Source of the DNA: CAMDBL01 sp964498125
Lineage (GTDB): Bacteria; Pseudomonadota; Alphaproteobacteria; Rhizobiales; Hyphomicrobiaceae
Reading direction: 5' to 3'
Length of the DNA stretch: 24,483 nucleotides
NCBI GenBank assembly: GCA_964498125.1
Contig: CAZCGE010000071.1
Location: 1 to 24,483 of the forward strand
In this document: in pieces, positions 7,289-15,156 of the stretch
How the letters are laid out: each line of letters begins with the position of its first letter
Position numbering within the stretch: position 1 is the stretch's first letter
The notes under the pieces: generated by a model
What the model was told of the DNA's origin: nothing
Database searches by the model: none
Seen by the model: the letters and a program-made list of their open reading frames with translations, nothing else
Program-made: the position numbers and the translations under genes

Positions 7289-7876
7289 TCACCGTGGCGC
7301 GAGGGGCGTGTCGCGATAGATGTCGCGCACGGCGCAGGCGAAGCCCAGTTCCGGCAATGCCAGCATGTCGTCGAGCCCAGTCAGAATGACAGCCTCCCAG
7401 CCGGCGGCGCGGGCGTAAACCTCGATGCGCACCTCGGTCTGGCTGATGATCAGGCAGTAGTTGTTGTCGGGATGCAGCTGATAACGCTGCCGCTTGATCT
7501 CGACATCGGCGTCACTGTTGCTCTCGGACAGGACTTCGGCGGCGAGGAAGAAGCGATCGGCAAATGAGCTTTCGGGATCGACGTCCGCGTCGACAACTCC
7601 GACGTCCGCCTCGGGTCGAAAGAGAGCGACATCCGGCACGATCAGGCCGACTTCATGCAGTACTTTGTAGGGCAGCGCCGCGCTGCGAACATGCATTCTG
7701 AGTTCCAGTAGGAGGTTTGCGGCAATATCCTGGTGCCTTATCGTCGGAGGCGTCATCATCATCGCGACCCCATCGATCAGCTGCCAGCGCTCCTCCGACG
7801 GGCGCGTTTCCAGCCACGCGAGATATTCCTCGACGCTGAAGCGCGCATCAGTGCGGACTTTGGTGGTGGTGTTCAT
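7289..7876 (-). CDS. Uma2 family (DUF820) putative PD-(D/E)XK nuclease
   Basis: Uma2 proteins carry a restriction-endonuclease-like fold; their biological role is unknown. The 195 residues show the expected elements: FSVEEYLAWLE and WQLIDGVAMMM near the N-terminus, IVPDVALFRPE with the presumed catalytic Asp, AEVLSESNSDADVEIKRQRY with the presumed catalytic Glu and a conserved Lys, and the closing strand NNYCLIISQTEVRIEVY. The usual EVLSPS reads EVLSES. Start is ATG 7876 (MNTTTKVRTDARF), the natural beginning for the family. It probably shares a transcript with the ABC-F gene downstream. Upstream it faces the double-hairpin repeat and the end of the TRAP operon. Confidence 0.85.
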   Translation of the reverse strand: MNTTTKVRTDARFSVEEYLAWLETRPSEERWQLIDGVAMMMTPPTIRHQDIAANLLLELRMHVRSAALPYKVLHEVGLIVPDVALFRPEADVGVVDADVDPESSFADRFFLAAEVLSESNSDADVEIKRQRYQLHPDNNYCLIISQTEVRIEVYARAAGWEAVILTGLDDMLALPELGFACAVRDIYRDTPLAPR

Positions 7877-7888
7877 GCACGCATCTTA

Positions 7889-7989
7889 GAGCATTTTCCG
7901 CCAAAGTGGGCACCGGTTTGGCTTGGAAAATGCGACAAGCAAAGGACCAGAGCGCTTTCCCCTGGTTCAATTCGAGTGGAAAGCGCTCT
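7889..7989. repeat. Double-hairpin intergenic repeat, copy 1
   Basis: First hairpin: GCATTTTCC (7891-7899) pairs with GGAAAATGC (7925-7933), with an inner CCAAA/TTTGG that extends it. A linker GACAAGCAAAGGACC follows. Second hairpin: AGAGCGCTTTCC (7949-7960) pairs perfectly with GGAAAGCGCTCT (7978-7989). The last bases overlap the TAG stop of dctM at 7988-7990, so the element abuts the end of the TRAP operon and may terminate it. The same plan recurs at 21854-21960 with different arm sequences. I know similar two-hairpin repeats from Hyphomicrobiales genomes, but I am not sure of a formal name. Confidence 0.85.
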
Positions 7990-9430
7990 AGTTCAGCAGT
8001 CTCACCAGCCACAATGATAACGCGGGAAAGCCGACGCAGAGCGCGAGGCGGATGCAATCGGCGACGATGAAGGGCAGCACGCCGCGGTAGGTGTCGGCGA
8101 TCGGCACGTTGCGCGCCAAGGACGAGATGACGAAGACGTTGAGGCCGATCGGCGGCGCGGTCAGCCCGATGCCGACGACGATCAGCACCAGGATGCCGAA
8201 CCAGATGGCGACCTCGTCGGGCGTCATGCCGAAGTCGAGCGCCTGGATGACCGGGAAGAACACCGGCAGCGTCAGCAGGATCATGGCCAGCTCGTCCATC
8301 ACCGCGCCAAGCAGGATGTAGAACGCCAGCATGGCGATCAGGACGGCATAGGGCGACAGGCCGGAGCCACCGATCATCTCGGCTGCCACCGTCGGCAGAC
8401 GGGACAGCGCCAGGAAGGCGCCGAATATCTCCGCACCCAGTAGGATGATGAAGATCATGCCCGAGGTCTCCGCCGTCTGCCGGATGGCCTCTAGGATGTC
8501 CTTCCAGCCGAGCGAGCGCTGCGCCAAGCCCACCGCCAGCATGGCGATGGCGCCGACGCTAGCGCCCTCGGTCGGCGTGAAGACGCCGCCATAGATGCCG
8601 CCGACCACGACGACGGCGATCATGATCGCCGGCATCACCGCCACGTCGACGAACATGACGAGCAAGGCAAGCCCGGCGAACACGGCGGTGTTGTCCCAGG
8701 CCAGTTGCCCACGAACAACCTGCGCGGCAATGCCGGCAAGGGCCACACCGCCAAGGATCTTCGGCCACCAGGGTTGCGGCGTACGCTCGACCGCGACCTT
8801 GACGCTGTCGGGTGCCAGTTCGGGGTTGCGACGCACGACGATGGCGATGGTGATGCAGTAGAAAAAGGCCGCCATCAGGCCCGGGATCAGCGCCGCCTGG
8901 AACAGCTTGGCAATGTTCTGCTCGGTGGTGATGGCGTAGACCACCAGGATCACCGACGGTGGAATGAGAATGCCGAGCGTGCCACCGACGGCGATCGTTC
9001 CCGTCGCAAAGCCGCCATCGTACTTGTACTTCAACAACTCCGGCAGCGCCGCGCGGCCGAATGTGGCTGTCGTGGCGACCGAGGAGCCGCAGATGGCGCC
9101 GAACGCCGTGCAGGCGCCGATCACCGCCATGGCGAGCCCGCCGCGGAACCGGCCGAGCGCGCCTTCGGCCGACTTGAACAGCGCCTTGGCGATGCCGGCC
9201 CGCTCGGCCAGCGCCCCCATCAGGATGAACAAGGGAATGACCGACAGCGTGTAGTTGGCGAACTGGTGATAGGCGTTGGTCTTCATGTAGCCGAAGAACG
9301 CCGTGCTGCCCGACATGGTGGTGTAGCCGGCGGCGCCGACAATGAGCATCGACAGTCCGATCGGCGCCCTGAGCATGATCAGCACCAGCATCACGGCAAA
9401 GCCAAAAAGGGCAATGGCGATACCGCTCAT
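7988..9430 (-). CDS. dctM: TRAP transporter large permease DctM
   Basis: Large membrane subunit of a tripartite ATP-independent periplasmic transporter, driven by an ion gradient. The 480-residue product is nearly all hydrophobic helices. Family motifs seen are the N-terminal LRAPIGLSMLIVGAAGY, SVIPLFILMGALAERAG, GAICGSSVATTATFG and GGTLGILIPPSVILVVYA, and, near the end, GIGLTAPPIGLNVFVI. The open frame extends upstream into dctQ; the chosen ATG at 9430 overlaps the dctQ stop by four bases and gives the family-like MSGIAIALFGFAVML. It is the last gene of the unit that begins with gentisate dioxygenase. Confidence 0.93.
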   Translation of the reverse strand: MSGIAIALFGFAVMLVLIMLRAPIGLSMLIVGAAGYTTMSGSTAFFGYMKTNAYHQFANYTLSVIPLFILMGALAERAGIAKALFKSAEGALGRFRGGLAMAVIGACTAFGAICGSSVATTATFGRAALPELLKYKYDGGFATGTIAVGGTLGILIPPSVILVVYAITTEQNIAKLFQAALIPGLMAAFFYCITIAIVVRRNPELAPDSVKVAVERTPQPWWPKILGGVALAGIAAQVVRGQLAWDNTAVFAGLALLVMFVDVAVMPAIMIAVVVVGGIYGGVFTPTEGASVGAIAMLAVGLAQRSLGWKDILEAIRQTAETSGMIFIILLGAEIFGAFLALSRLPTVAAEMIGGSGLSPYAVLIAMLAFYILLGAVMDELAMILLTLPVFFPVIQALDFGMTPDEVAIWFGILVLIVVGIGLTAPPIGLNVFVISSLARNVPIADTYRGVLPFIVADCIRLALCVGFPALSLWLVRLLN

Positions 9431-9972
9431 GTGATGCTCCCGGGGCTGATGCTCCCATGGCGCCGCATCAGGCGCAGCGCGGTAACGATGGCGGTCACCG
9501 CCAGCAGCATGCACAGCGCGGTCGAGATGGCGATGCTCGGCCACAGCACCAGCTGGCGCTGCATCGTCGTCTCGCCGCTCCTGACGGCGTCGAGCGTGCC
9601 GAACACCAGGCAATACGCGACATAGCCCATCAACGCCGCGTAGGCGAGGTCCCAGAACACATCGAGAAAGTCGCGCGCCCGCGCCGGCAGCCAGCCGGTG
9701 AAGGTGTCGACCATGATGTTGCCGCGCCGCGCCTGCGTGTAGGGCAGGTAGGCGAACACGGCGACGGCGGTCGCCATCTTGACGTACTCGAAATCGCCGT
9801 CGATCGGCGCATTGAACAGCCAGCGGGCGACCACGCTGGTGGTTGCCAGCAGCGCCACCGCCAGCGCCAGAAGACCGCCTAGAATTGCGATCACACCGGT
9901 GATCCGTTCAATGCCGGATTCCGGCCGAGCCATCTGTCCGCCCGCCTCGACGGGCAGCTCGCTCATGCTCAT
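9427..9972 (-). CDS. dctQ: TRAP transporter small permease DctQ
   Basis: Four-helix membrane subunit that joins DctM. The product is 181 residues with hydrophobic segments at about 27-50, 68-82, 103-127 and 145-168. It has the usual DctQ loop with FEYVKMATAVAVFAYLPYTQARRGNIMVD. The ATG at 9972 is used because a strong purine-rich site (GGGGGGAGGG in the sense strand) lies about five bases upstream; a second ATG at 9966 is possible and a TTG farther upstream is unlikely. It is separated from dctP by about 100 bases without a clear terminator. Confidence 0.9.
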   Translation of the reverse strand: MSMSELPVEAGGQMARPESGIERITGVIAILGGLLALAVALLATTSVVARWLFNAPIDGDFEYVKMATAVAVFAYLPYTQARRGNIMVDTFTGWLPARARDFLDVFWDLAYAALMGYVAYCLVFGTLDAVRSGETTMQRQLVLWPSIAISTALCMLLAVTAIVTALRLMRRHGSISPGSIT

Positions 9973-10074
9973 GGTCAACCCTCCCCCCGTCGGCGGCGCG
10001 ATGGCCGCCCCGCCCCCGACCGCCAGTATGTGGCCGGGGGGCCTGCGCCACGCGCTCTTCTTGTCAGCTCTGGC

Positions 10075-11124
10075 CTAACCTTTGCTGTGCTTGGCGACCA
10101 GCGCGCGGGCCACCTCGATCAGCTTGGCGCCGTCGAGGCCCTTGGCCTTGACCTGCTCGATCCAGGCCGCGTAGACCGGCTCGGTGGCCTTGATCCAGCG
10201 CGCCTTCTCCTCGGCACTGAGGATGGTGATCGTATTGCCGCGCTTTTCGACCATGTCGCGGATGCGGACGGCTTCGGTGTCCCACATGTTGCCGGCGAGC
10301 TCGGCGAAGGCCATGCCGGAGTTCTTGTCGATCACCGCCTTCAGATCGGCCGGCAGGCCGTCGTACTTGGCCTTGTTCATGGCCAGGAAGAAGCTCGCGG
10401 CATAGAACGCCGGTGAGCCGGTGATCTCGGTGTGGAACTTGACCAGCTCGTGCACCTTGATCGCCGGCACCACCTCCCACGGCACCACCGCGCCGTCGAT
10501 CACCTTCTGCGCCAGGCTCTCGGGCACCTGCGGCACCGGCATGCCGATCGAGGTGGCGCCGAGCGCCTTCAGCGCCTCGCCGGCGAGCCGCGTCGGATTC
10601 CTGAGCTTGAGGCCCTTGAGATCCTCCAGCGTCTTGACCTGCTTGTTGGCGTGGATGTGGCCGGCGTCGTGCGCCCAGTAGGACAGAATCTTGACGTCCT
10701 TGACCTCGTCCTTGAGATAAGTGTCGGCCAGCTCCTGCGCCGCCTTGGCGTTGACGATGCCCTTGGTGGCGATGATGAACGGCAGCTCCATCACTTCGGT
10801 GGTCGGGAACCGGCCCGGCGTCGAGCCCGGCAAGGTCCAGACGATGTCGACGACGCCGTCGCGCGCCTGATCGTAGAGCTGGGGCGGCGTGCCGCCGAGC
10901 TGCATCGACGGGTAGATGTCGATCTTGATCTTGCCCTGGCTGTCGGCCTCGACCTTCTTGGCCCAGGGCGCCAGCATCTTGGCGTGGCCGTTGGCGACCG
11001 GCGGCAGGAAGTGATGCAACTTGAGCGTGACGACAGGCGCTTGCGCGCGGGCGCCGGTGACGACGAACGGGGCTGCCAGCGTAGCGCCGGCGCCGATCAT
11101 GAGGTTTCTGCGAGTGGACTTCAT
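10075..11124 (-). CDS. dctP: TRAP transporter substrate-binding protein DctP
   Basis: Periplasmic solute receptor of the TRAP system. The 349-residue protein starts MKSTRRNLMIGAGATLAAP, a twin-arginine type signal ending near the ARAQ at about residue 28. The mature part has the DctP traits LKLHHFLPPVANGHAKMLAPW, DIYPSMQLGGTPPQLYDQ, the ligand-loop stretch LKGLKLRNPTRLAGEALKALGA (its Arg usually binds the carboxylate of the ligand) and FHTEITGSPAFYAASFFLAMN. Start ATG 11124 follows GGGAGAG. Its place directly after the gentisate-pathway genes suggests that the ligand is an aromatic acid such as 3-hydroxybenzoate; this is inferred from context only. Confidence 0.93.
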   Translation of the reverse strand: MKSTRRNLMIGAGATLAAPFVVTGARAQAPVVTLKLHHFLPPVANGHAKMLAPWAKKVEADSQGKIKIDIYPSMQLGGTPPQLYDQARDGVVDIVWTLPGSTPGRFPTTEVMELPFIIATKGIVNAKAAQELADTYLKDEVKDVKILSYWAHDAGHIHANKQVKTLEDLKGLKLRNPTRLAGEALKALGATSIGMPVPQVPESLAQKVIDGAVVPWEVVPAIKVHELVKFHTEITGSPAFYAASFFLAMNKAKYDGLPADLKAVIDKNSGMAFAELAGNMWDTEAVRIRDMVEKRGNTITILSAEEKARWIKATEPVYAAWIEQVKAKGLDGAKLIEVARALVAKHSKG

Positions 11125-11208
11125 GGTTTCTCTCCCTTTGGCTTTCCACGAATTGCGTTTCATTGAATTCAGCGACGACAGGTCCCCCGGCCGCCAGCTC
11201 GGCATCGA

Positions 11209-12414
11209 TTATGCCGCCGCTCCGGCGCCGCCGACGAGGCCGGTGCCGCCGTAGAGCCACTGCAGGCTGTCGTAGTAGTCCTCGGCCGACATGGCGCGCA
11301 TCAGCGAGTTGCGCAGTGAAGCATGCGCGCCGTCGGGATGATAGATGTGATCGCCGATCAGGCGCGACTGGATCTGGATGCGCGCGGTGCGGTGCACGCG
11401 CTTGGCGCGGTAGGCCTCGAATGCACGTTCGAAATCGCCGCTGGCGGCCTCGACCTCGTGCGACAGGCAAACGCCGTCCTCCATCGCCATGCAGGCGCCC
11501 TGCGCCATGTATTGCAGCGTCGGGTGGGCGGCGTCGCCGAGCAGGGCCACTCGACCATCGACCCAATTGAGAATCGGATCGCGGTCGCACAGCACCCAGA
11601 GCTTCCAGTCCTTGCCGTGCTCGATGATCTTCCTGGCGCGGGCACACACGTGTGTGAATCCCTGCATCACCTCCTCGTCCGAGACGGGCTTGCCGGCCAC
11701 GGGCTCCGGTGCGTTGTTGTGGTAGGTGACGACGAGGTTGAACACTTTCCAGCCCGACAGCGGGTAGTGCACGATGTGGCATTTCGGTCCGGCCCACAGC
11801 GTCGCCGCGTTCCAGCGCAGGTCCTCTGGCATCTCGTCGGTCGGAATCACGGAGCGGTAGGTGGTGTGTCCCGTCACGCGCGGCGCGCCGTCGCCGACCA
11901 GCTGCTCGCGCACCTTCGAATAGAGGCCATCGGCACCTACCAGCGCACGACCCGCGACCCTTTCTCCGCCCTTCAGCAGCGCGTGGACGCCGCCGCCAGC
12001 CTGCGCGTAGCCCGTCACCTCGGCGCCAGTCCTCAGCTCGACCAGCGCGCTCTCGCGGCAGGCGCGCAGGAAGACGCCATGCAGATCACCGCGATGAATG
12101 ACGCCGTAAGGATTCTTGAACCGCTCGCGGAACGGCTCGTCGAGCGGCACCACGGCGATGTCCTCGCCGGTCATGGCGTCCATCAGCCTGAGCTTGTCGA
12201 CGAACACCGCCATCCTGCGTGCTTCGTCGCCGATGCCGAGGTAGTCGAAGGCATGGAAGGCGTTGGGCCCGAGCTGGATGCCGGCGCCGATCTCGCCGAG
12301 CACCGGCGCGCGCTCCAGCACGAGGCTTTTATAGCCTTTCTGGGCAAGGCCGAGCGCCGTCGCCAGGCCGCCGATGCCGCCGCCAGCAATGAGAACAGGC
12401 TGATCTTTCGACAT
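11209..12414 (-). CDS. nagX: 3-Hydroxybenzoate 6-hydroxylase (FAD-dependent monooxygenase)
   Basis: Flavoprotein that would convert 3-hydroxybenzoate, NADH and oxygen into gentisate. The 401 residues carry the group A flavin monooxygenase motifs: GGGIGG at 11-16, the DG motif GADGLYSKVREQL at 160-172 and the GD motif LLGDAAHPTLQYMAQG at 291-306. H213, Y217 and Q301 fall at the same positions, in the same contexts (KCHIVHYP, HPTLQY), as residues I recall as active-site groups in the Rhodococcus jostii enzyme. ATG at 12414 follows AAGGA. A salicylate 1-hydroxylase-like role is the alternative from sequence alone, but the gentisate dioxygenase, isomerase and hydrolase upstream in the same unit favour 3-hydroxybenzoate. 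It starts 50 bases after the isomerase gene. Confidence 0.85.
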   Translation of the reverse strand: MSKDQPVLIAGGGIGGLATALGLAQKGYKSLVLERAPVLGEIGAGIQLGPNAFHAFDYLGIGDEARRMAVFVDKLRLMDAMTGEDIAVVPLDEPFRERFKNPYGVIHRGDLHGVFLRACRESALVELRTGAEVTGYAQAGGGVHALLKGGERVAGRALVGADGLYSKVREQLVGDGAPRVTGHTTYRSVIPTDEMPEDLRWNAATLWAGPKCHIVHYPLSGWKVFNLVVTYHNNAPEPVAGKPVSDEEVMQGFTHVCARARKIIEHGKDWKLWVLCDRDPILNWVDGRVALLGDAAHPTLQYMAQGACMAMEDGVCLSHEVEAASGDFERAFEAYRAKRVHRTARIQIQSRLIGDHIYHPDGAHASLRNSLMRAMSAEDYYDSLQWLYGGTGLVGGAGAAA

Positions 12415-12464
12415 GCGCGAGGTCCTTCAGATCCATGGCAAAGACGACGGTTGCTCAGCTCACG

Positions 12465-13106
12465 TCAAGCCTCGGCATCGGGTTGGCGCGCGGGATGGGC
12501 GGCGGCGAAGGCCGGGTGCGCCTCGCACGAGGCCACGATGCGCCGCAGGTTCGTGAGCTTGCTCACGTCGGCGCCGAAGCGGGTTGCCGAGAACATCTGC
12601 GGCACCAGGCAGATATCGGCGAGGACGGGCGCATCGCCGAAGCAGAAGGCGCCGGAAGTGCCCGAGCTGGCGATGGTCGCCTCGAACGCCGCTAGCCCCG
12701 GCTCGATCCAGTGCCGGCACCAGCGATCCAGCCCAGCCTGATCCTGGCCGAGGTCCGCCTTCAGATGCTTCAGCACCCGCAAATTCTGCAGCGGATGGAT
12801 GTCGCAGGCAATCGACAGGGCCAGCGCGCGGACGTGCGCGCGGTCGAACGGATCGCGCGGCAGCAGCGGCGGATCGGGATGCGTTTCGTCCAGCCACTCG
12901 ATGATGGCCAGCGACTGGGTCAGCACCCGGCCACCGTCCTCGAGCGCCGGCACGAGTCCCTGCGGGTTCATTGCGAGAAAGCCTGGCGAGCGCTGATCGC
13001 CCTTGCGCAGGTGCACCGAGACAAAGTCGGATTGCACGCCCTTCAGATTGAGCGCGATGCGGCAGCGATAGGCCGCCGACGAGCGGAAGTAGCCGTGGAC
13101 GCGCAT
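12465..13106 (-). CDS. nagL: Maleylpyruvate isomerase (zeta-class glutathione transferase)
   Basis: Glutathione-dependent enzyme that turns maleylpyruvate, the ring-opening product of gentisate, into fumarylpyruvate. The 213 residues match the zeta GST size. The zeta motif reads SSAAYRCRIAL at 9-19, followed by MNPQGLVPAL (46-55) and TQSLAIIEWLDE (63-74) of the glutathione site, then an all-helical C-terminal domain with GDAPVLADICLVPQM. Start is ATG 13106 behind a strong GGGAGGAA. Sequence alone cannot separate maleylpyruvate from maleylacetoacetate isomerase; the neighbours decide for the gentisate pathway. Confidence 0.88.
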   Translation of the reverse strand: MRVHGYFRSSAAYRCRIALNLKGVQSDFVSVHLRKGDQRSPGFLAMNPQGLVPALEDGGRVLTQSLAIIEWLDETHPDPPLLPRDPFDRAHVRALALSIACDIHPLQNLRVLKHLKADLGQDQAGLDRWCRHWIEPGLAAFEATIASSGTSGAFCFGDAPVLADICLVPQMFSATRFGADVSKLTNLRRIVASCEAHPAFAAAHPARQPDAEA

Positions 13107-13164
13107 GCCTTCCTCCCTTTCGCCGGCGTTGCGGCGAATTCCCGGACCACCGGGTGTTGGCGTG

Positions 13165-13878
13165 TTACTCCGGCTGCCCGATCTCCAGCGCCACCGGCGC
13201 CAGCCCCTCGATCTCACCGACGATTTTGTCGCCGGGCTGCACCGGCCCCACGCCCGCCGGCGTGCCGGTATAGATCAGGTCGCCGGGGCCGAGATGATAG
13301 AAACGGGACAAGTGGCTGATCAGCTCGGGCACGCTCCACACCAGATCGGACAGGTGCGCGTCCTGCTTGATCGTGTCGCCGACCCTGAGCGCGATGCGCT
13401 GCGGTCCGATGGCGCCGAGCTGCGCTGCCGGCGTGATCGTCGATATGATCGCCGACTGCTCGAAGGCCTTGCCGAGGTCCCAGGGGCGCGATTTCTCGCG
13501 CGAGGCGATCTGCAGGTCGCACCGTGTCATGTCGAGGCCGGTGGCATAGCCGTACACGGCATCCAGCGCCGACTCGACGCCGACACGGAATGCCGGTTTG
13601 CCGAGCGCGACCACCAGCTCCATCTCGTAGTGATAGTTCTTCGTCTCCGGCGGGTAGGGGATCTTGGCGCCCGACAGCACGATCGCGGTCGCGGGCTTCA
13701 GGAAATACCAGGGCGCCTCGCGGTCGACCGTAAATCCCATCTCCTTGGCATGCTCGGCATAGTTGCGGCCAACGCAGAAAATGCGGTGCACGGGGTAGCC
13801 GCGGCTTTCGCCCGCGATCGGGACGATCGGCGTCGGCTGCGCCGGAAACAGCAGAGCCATTGGGGTTGCGGTGCTCAT
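13165..13878 (-). CDS. nagK: Fumarylpyruvate hydrolase (FAH family)
   Basis: Metal-dependent C-C hydrolase that would split fumarylpyruvate into fumarate and pyruvate, the last step of the gentisate route. The 237-residue protein has the FAH fold markers: FCVGRNYAEHAKEMG near residue 34, metal ligands E85 and E87 in HYEMELVVALG and D116 in YATGLDMTRCDLQ, then RPWDLGKAFEQSA and the C-terminal YTGTPAGVGP. Length and motifs agree with NagK-type enzymes. Its ATG at 13878 overlaps the dioxygenase stop by four bases, so the two are probably translated together. Maleylpyruvate hydrolase activity is possible, but the presence of an isomerase points to the fumaryl form. Confidence 0.88.
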   Translation of the reverse strand: MSTATPMALLFPAQPTPIVPIAGESRGYPVHRIFCVGRNYAEHAKEMGFTVDREAPWYFLKPATAIVLSGAKIPYPPETKNYHYEMELVVALGKPAFRVGVESALDAVYGYATGLDMTRCDLQIASREKSRPWDLGKAFEQSAIISTITPAAQLGAIGPQRIALRVGDTIKQDAHLSDLVWSVPELISHLSRFYHLGPGDLIYTGTPAGVGPVQPGDKIVGEIEGLAPVALEIGQPE

Positions 13879-14918
13879 CGTGCGCGCTCCTCGTAATAGC
13901 CGAGCTTCTCTTGCAGCGGGCCATCATGAATGCGCACCAGGAAGGCGGGTTCGCCGCTCGCCTCGTGCTCGATGGCCGCGAACACCGGCGCGGAGAAGCT
14001 GTCCTTGGCCTTCCAGCGCTGCACCTGGCCGTTGACGCGGGTGACGCCCTGTCCGGATACCACATGGTAGACGGCGCTCGATGAGCGCAGCAGCGGCCTG
14101 GCCGCCTGGCCGGTCTGCAGCATCATCGCGGTGAAGCCCATCGTCGGCAGGCAGCCCTGGCCGGTCTCGGGATTGACGAAGTCGAGCTCGACCAGGGCCT
14201 CGCCACTATGCTCGGCGAGCCGGCGCAGCGCCGCCTCGGTGCGATCCCAGGGATAGCGCATCATCGGATAGGCCGGCGGCAGCGCCTTGTCGCGGCGGCG
14301 CGCCGGCACCAGACCGGCCGCGCGGTATTCGACCTCAGAGGGATCCGGCCGGTTGCGCGGGGCCTGCAGCGGCGCCTCGATGGCGTAGGAGCCTTCGAGA
14401 TAGACGAACAACGGCAGGTCGAGCGCGTCGAGCCAGATCACCGGCCCTTTGCCGCCATGGCCGTGATCGTGCCAGCAGCCGCCCGGGGTGAGGATCAGGT
14501 CGCCCACGTGCATCGGCAGCTTGTCGCCGTCGACGACGGTGTAGGCGCCCTCGCCCTCGACGACGATCCGCGCCGCACTCGGCGTATGCTTGTGCGCCGG
14601 CGCGGCCTCGCCAGGTAACAACAGCTGCAGGCCGACGTAGATCGTCGAGGTCGCCTGCATGATGCTGCCGCCGCGGCCCGGATCGGCGAGGAACAGCACG
14701 CGCCGCTCGGCTTTTTCGACCGGCGTCAACTCACCGGCGCGCAGTAGCAGCGGGCGCACGTCCTGGTAGGCCCACAGATGGGATTTCGTCACCGGCTTAG
14801 GGGCATCGTGCGGCAGCGCATTGCGCATCTGCGGCCACAGCGGTCCCACTCCGGCCCGGCTCATGGCATCGCGATAATCCTGCGGCAGCTCCTCGAGGGT
14901 TCCAAGCTGACTCGTCAT
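13875..14918 (-). CDS. nagI: Gentisate 1,2-dioxygenase (bicupin)
   Basis: Fe(II) ring-cleavage dioxygenase that opens gentisate to maleylpyruvate. The 347-residue product is a two-cupin protein. The first cupin has PAHKHTPSAARIVVEGEG with H109 and H111 and CWHDHGH with H150, which fit the three-histidine iron site of gentisate and salicylate dioxygenases. The second cupin is around 255-330. The N-terminus carries LWPQMRNALPHDAPKP, typical of the family. The frame is open a further 13 codons upstream, but the ATG at 14918 is preceded by GGAGGAG and gives MTSQLGTLEELPQDYR. It is the first gene of the catabolic unit; a TAGTAT at 14956-14961 on the minus strand might be its -10 box, with no clear -35. 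Confidence 0.9.
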   Translation of the reverse strand: MTSQLGTLEELPQDYRDAMSRAGVGPLWPQMRNALPHDAPKPVTKSHLWAYQDVRPLLLRAGELTPVEKAERRVLFLADPGRGGSIMQATSTIYVGLQLLLPGEAAPAHKHTPSAARIVVEGEGAYTVVDGDKLPMHVGDLILTPGGCWHDHGHGGKGPVIWLDALDLPLFVYLEGSYAIEAPLQAPRNRPDPSEVEYRAAGLVPARRRDKALPPAYPMMRYPWDRTEAALRRLAEHSGEALVELDFVNPETGQGCLPTMGFTAMMLQTGQAARPLLRSSSAVYHVVSGQGVTRVNGQVQRWKAKDSFSAPVFAAIEHEASGEPAFLVRIHDGPLQEKLGYYEERAR

Positions 14919-15015
14919 GCGCGCTCCTCCTGCTGGCTTGCGGGTTGTGGCTTCCATACTACATCAGGAGGCGACACGGTGGCTCGGCAAACCGAACGCG
15001 CCGATCGTGCGGTAG

Positions 15016-15156
15016 ATCCAGGCGGCCATGCTCGCCGGCCTGTCGGACAAGGAGCGCGCGACGTTGCTGCGGCTGCTGCGCAAGGCGCTCGACGCCGTCG
15101 GCGACCAGGCCCGCGCACCCTTGAAGGCCGCCGACCGAGCCGCCAACCCGATTTAA
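15016..15156 (+). pseudogene. Probable C-terminal remnant of a MarR family regulator
   Basis: After an in-frame TAG at 15013-15015 the frame reads IQAAMLAGLSDKERATLLRL, then LRKALDAVG and ends at TAA 15154-15156. The LAGLSDKERATLLRLLRKAL pattern is what MarR proteins show in their last helix, but the winged-helix domain that should precede it is absent: the sequence to the left is the upstream region of the dioxygenase gene. An ATG at 15028 would give only 42 residues. The gene would have been divergent from the gentisate operon, the usual place for its regulator, so this looks like a deletion leftover. Chance similarity cannot be excluded for so short a stretch. Confidence 0.45.

Noticed and set aside
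10064..11797. A 577-codon minus-strand frame across dctP and the hydroxylase
   Set aside because: It overlaps two well-supported genes in another frame and its product is Arg/Gly/His-rich without motifs.
14964..15146. A 60-codon minus-strand frame upstream of the dioxygenase (ends IYRTIGAFGLPSHRVAS)
   Set aside because: No ribosome site and no family recognised; it is the antisense of the MarR-like stub.
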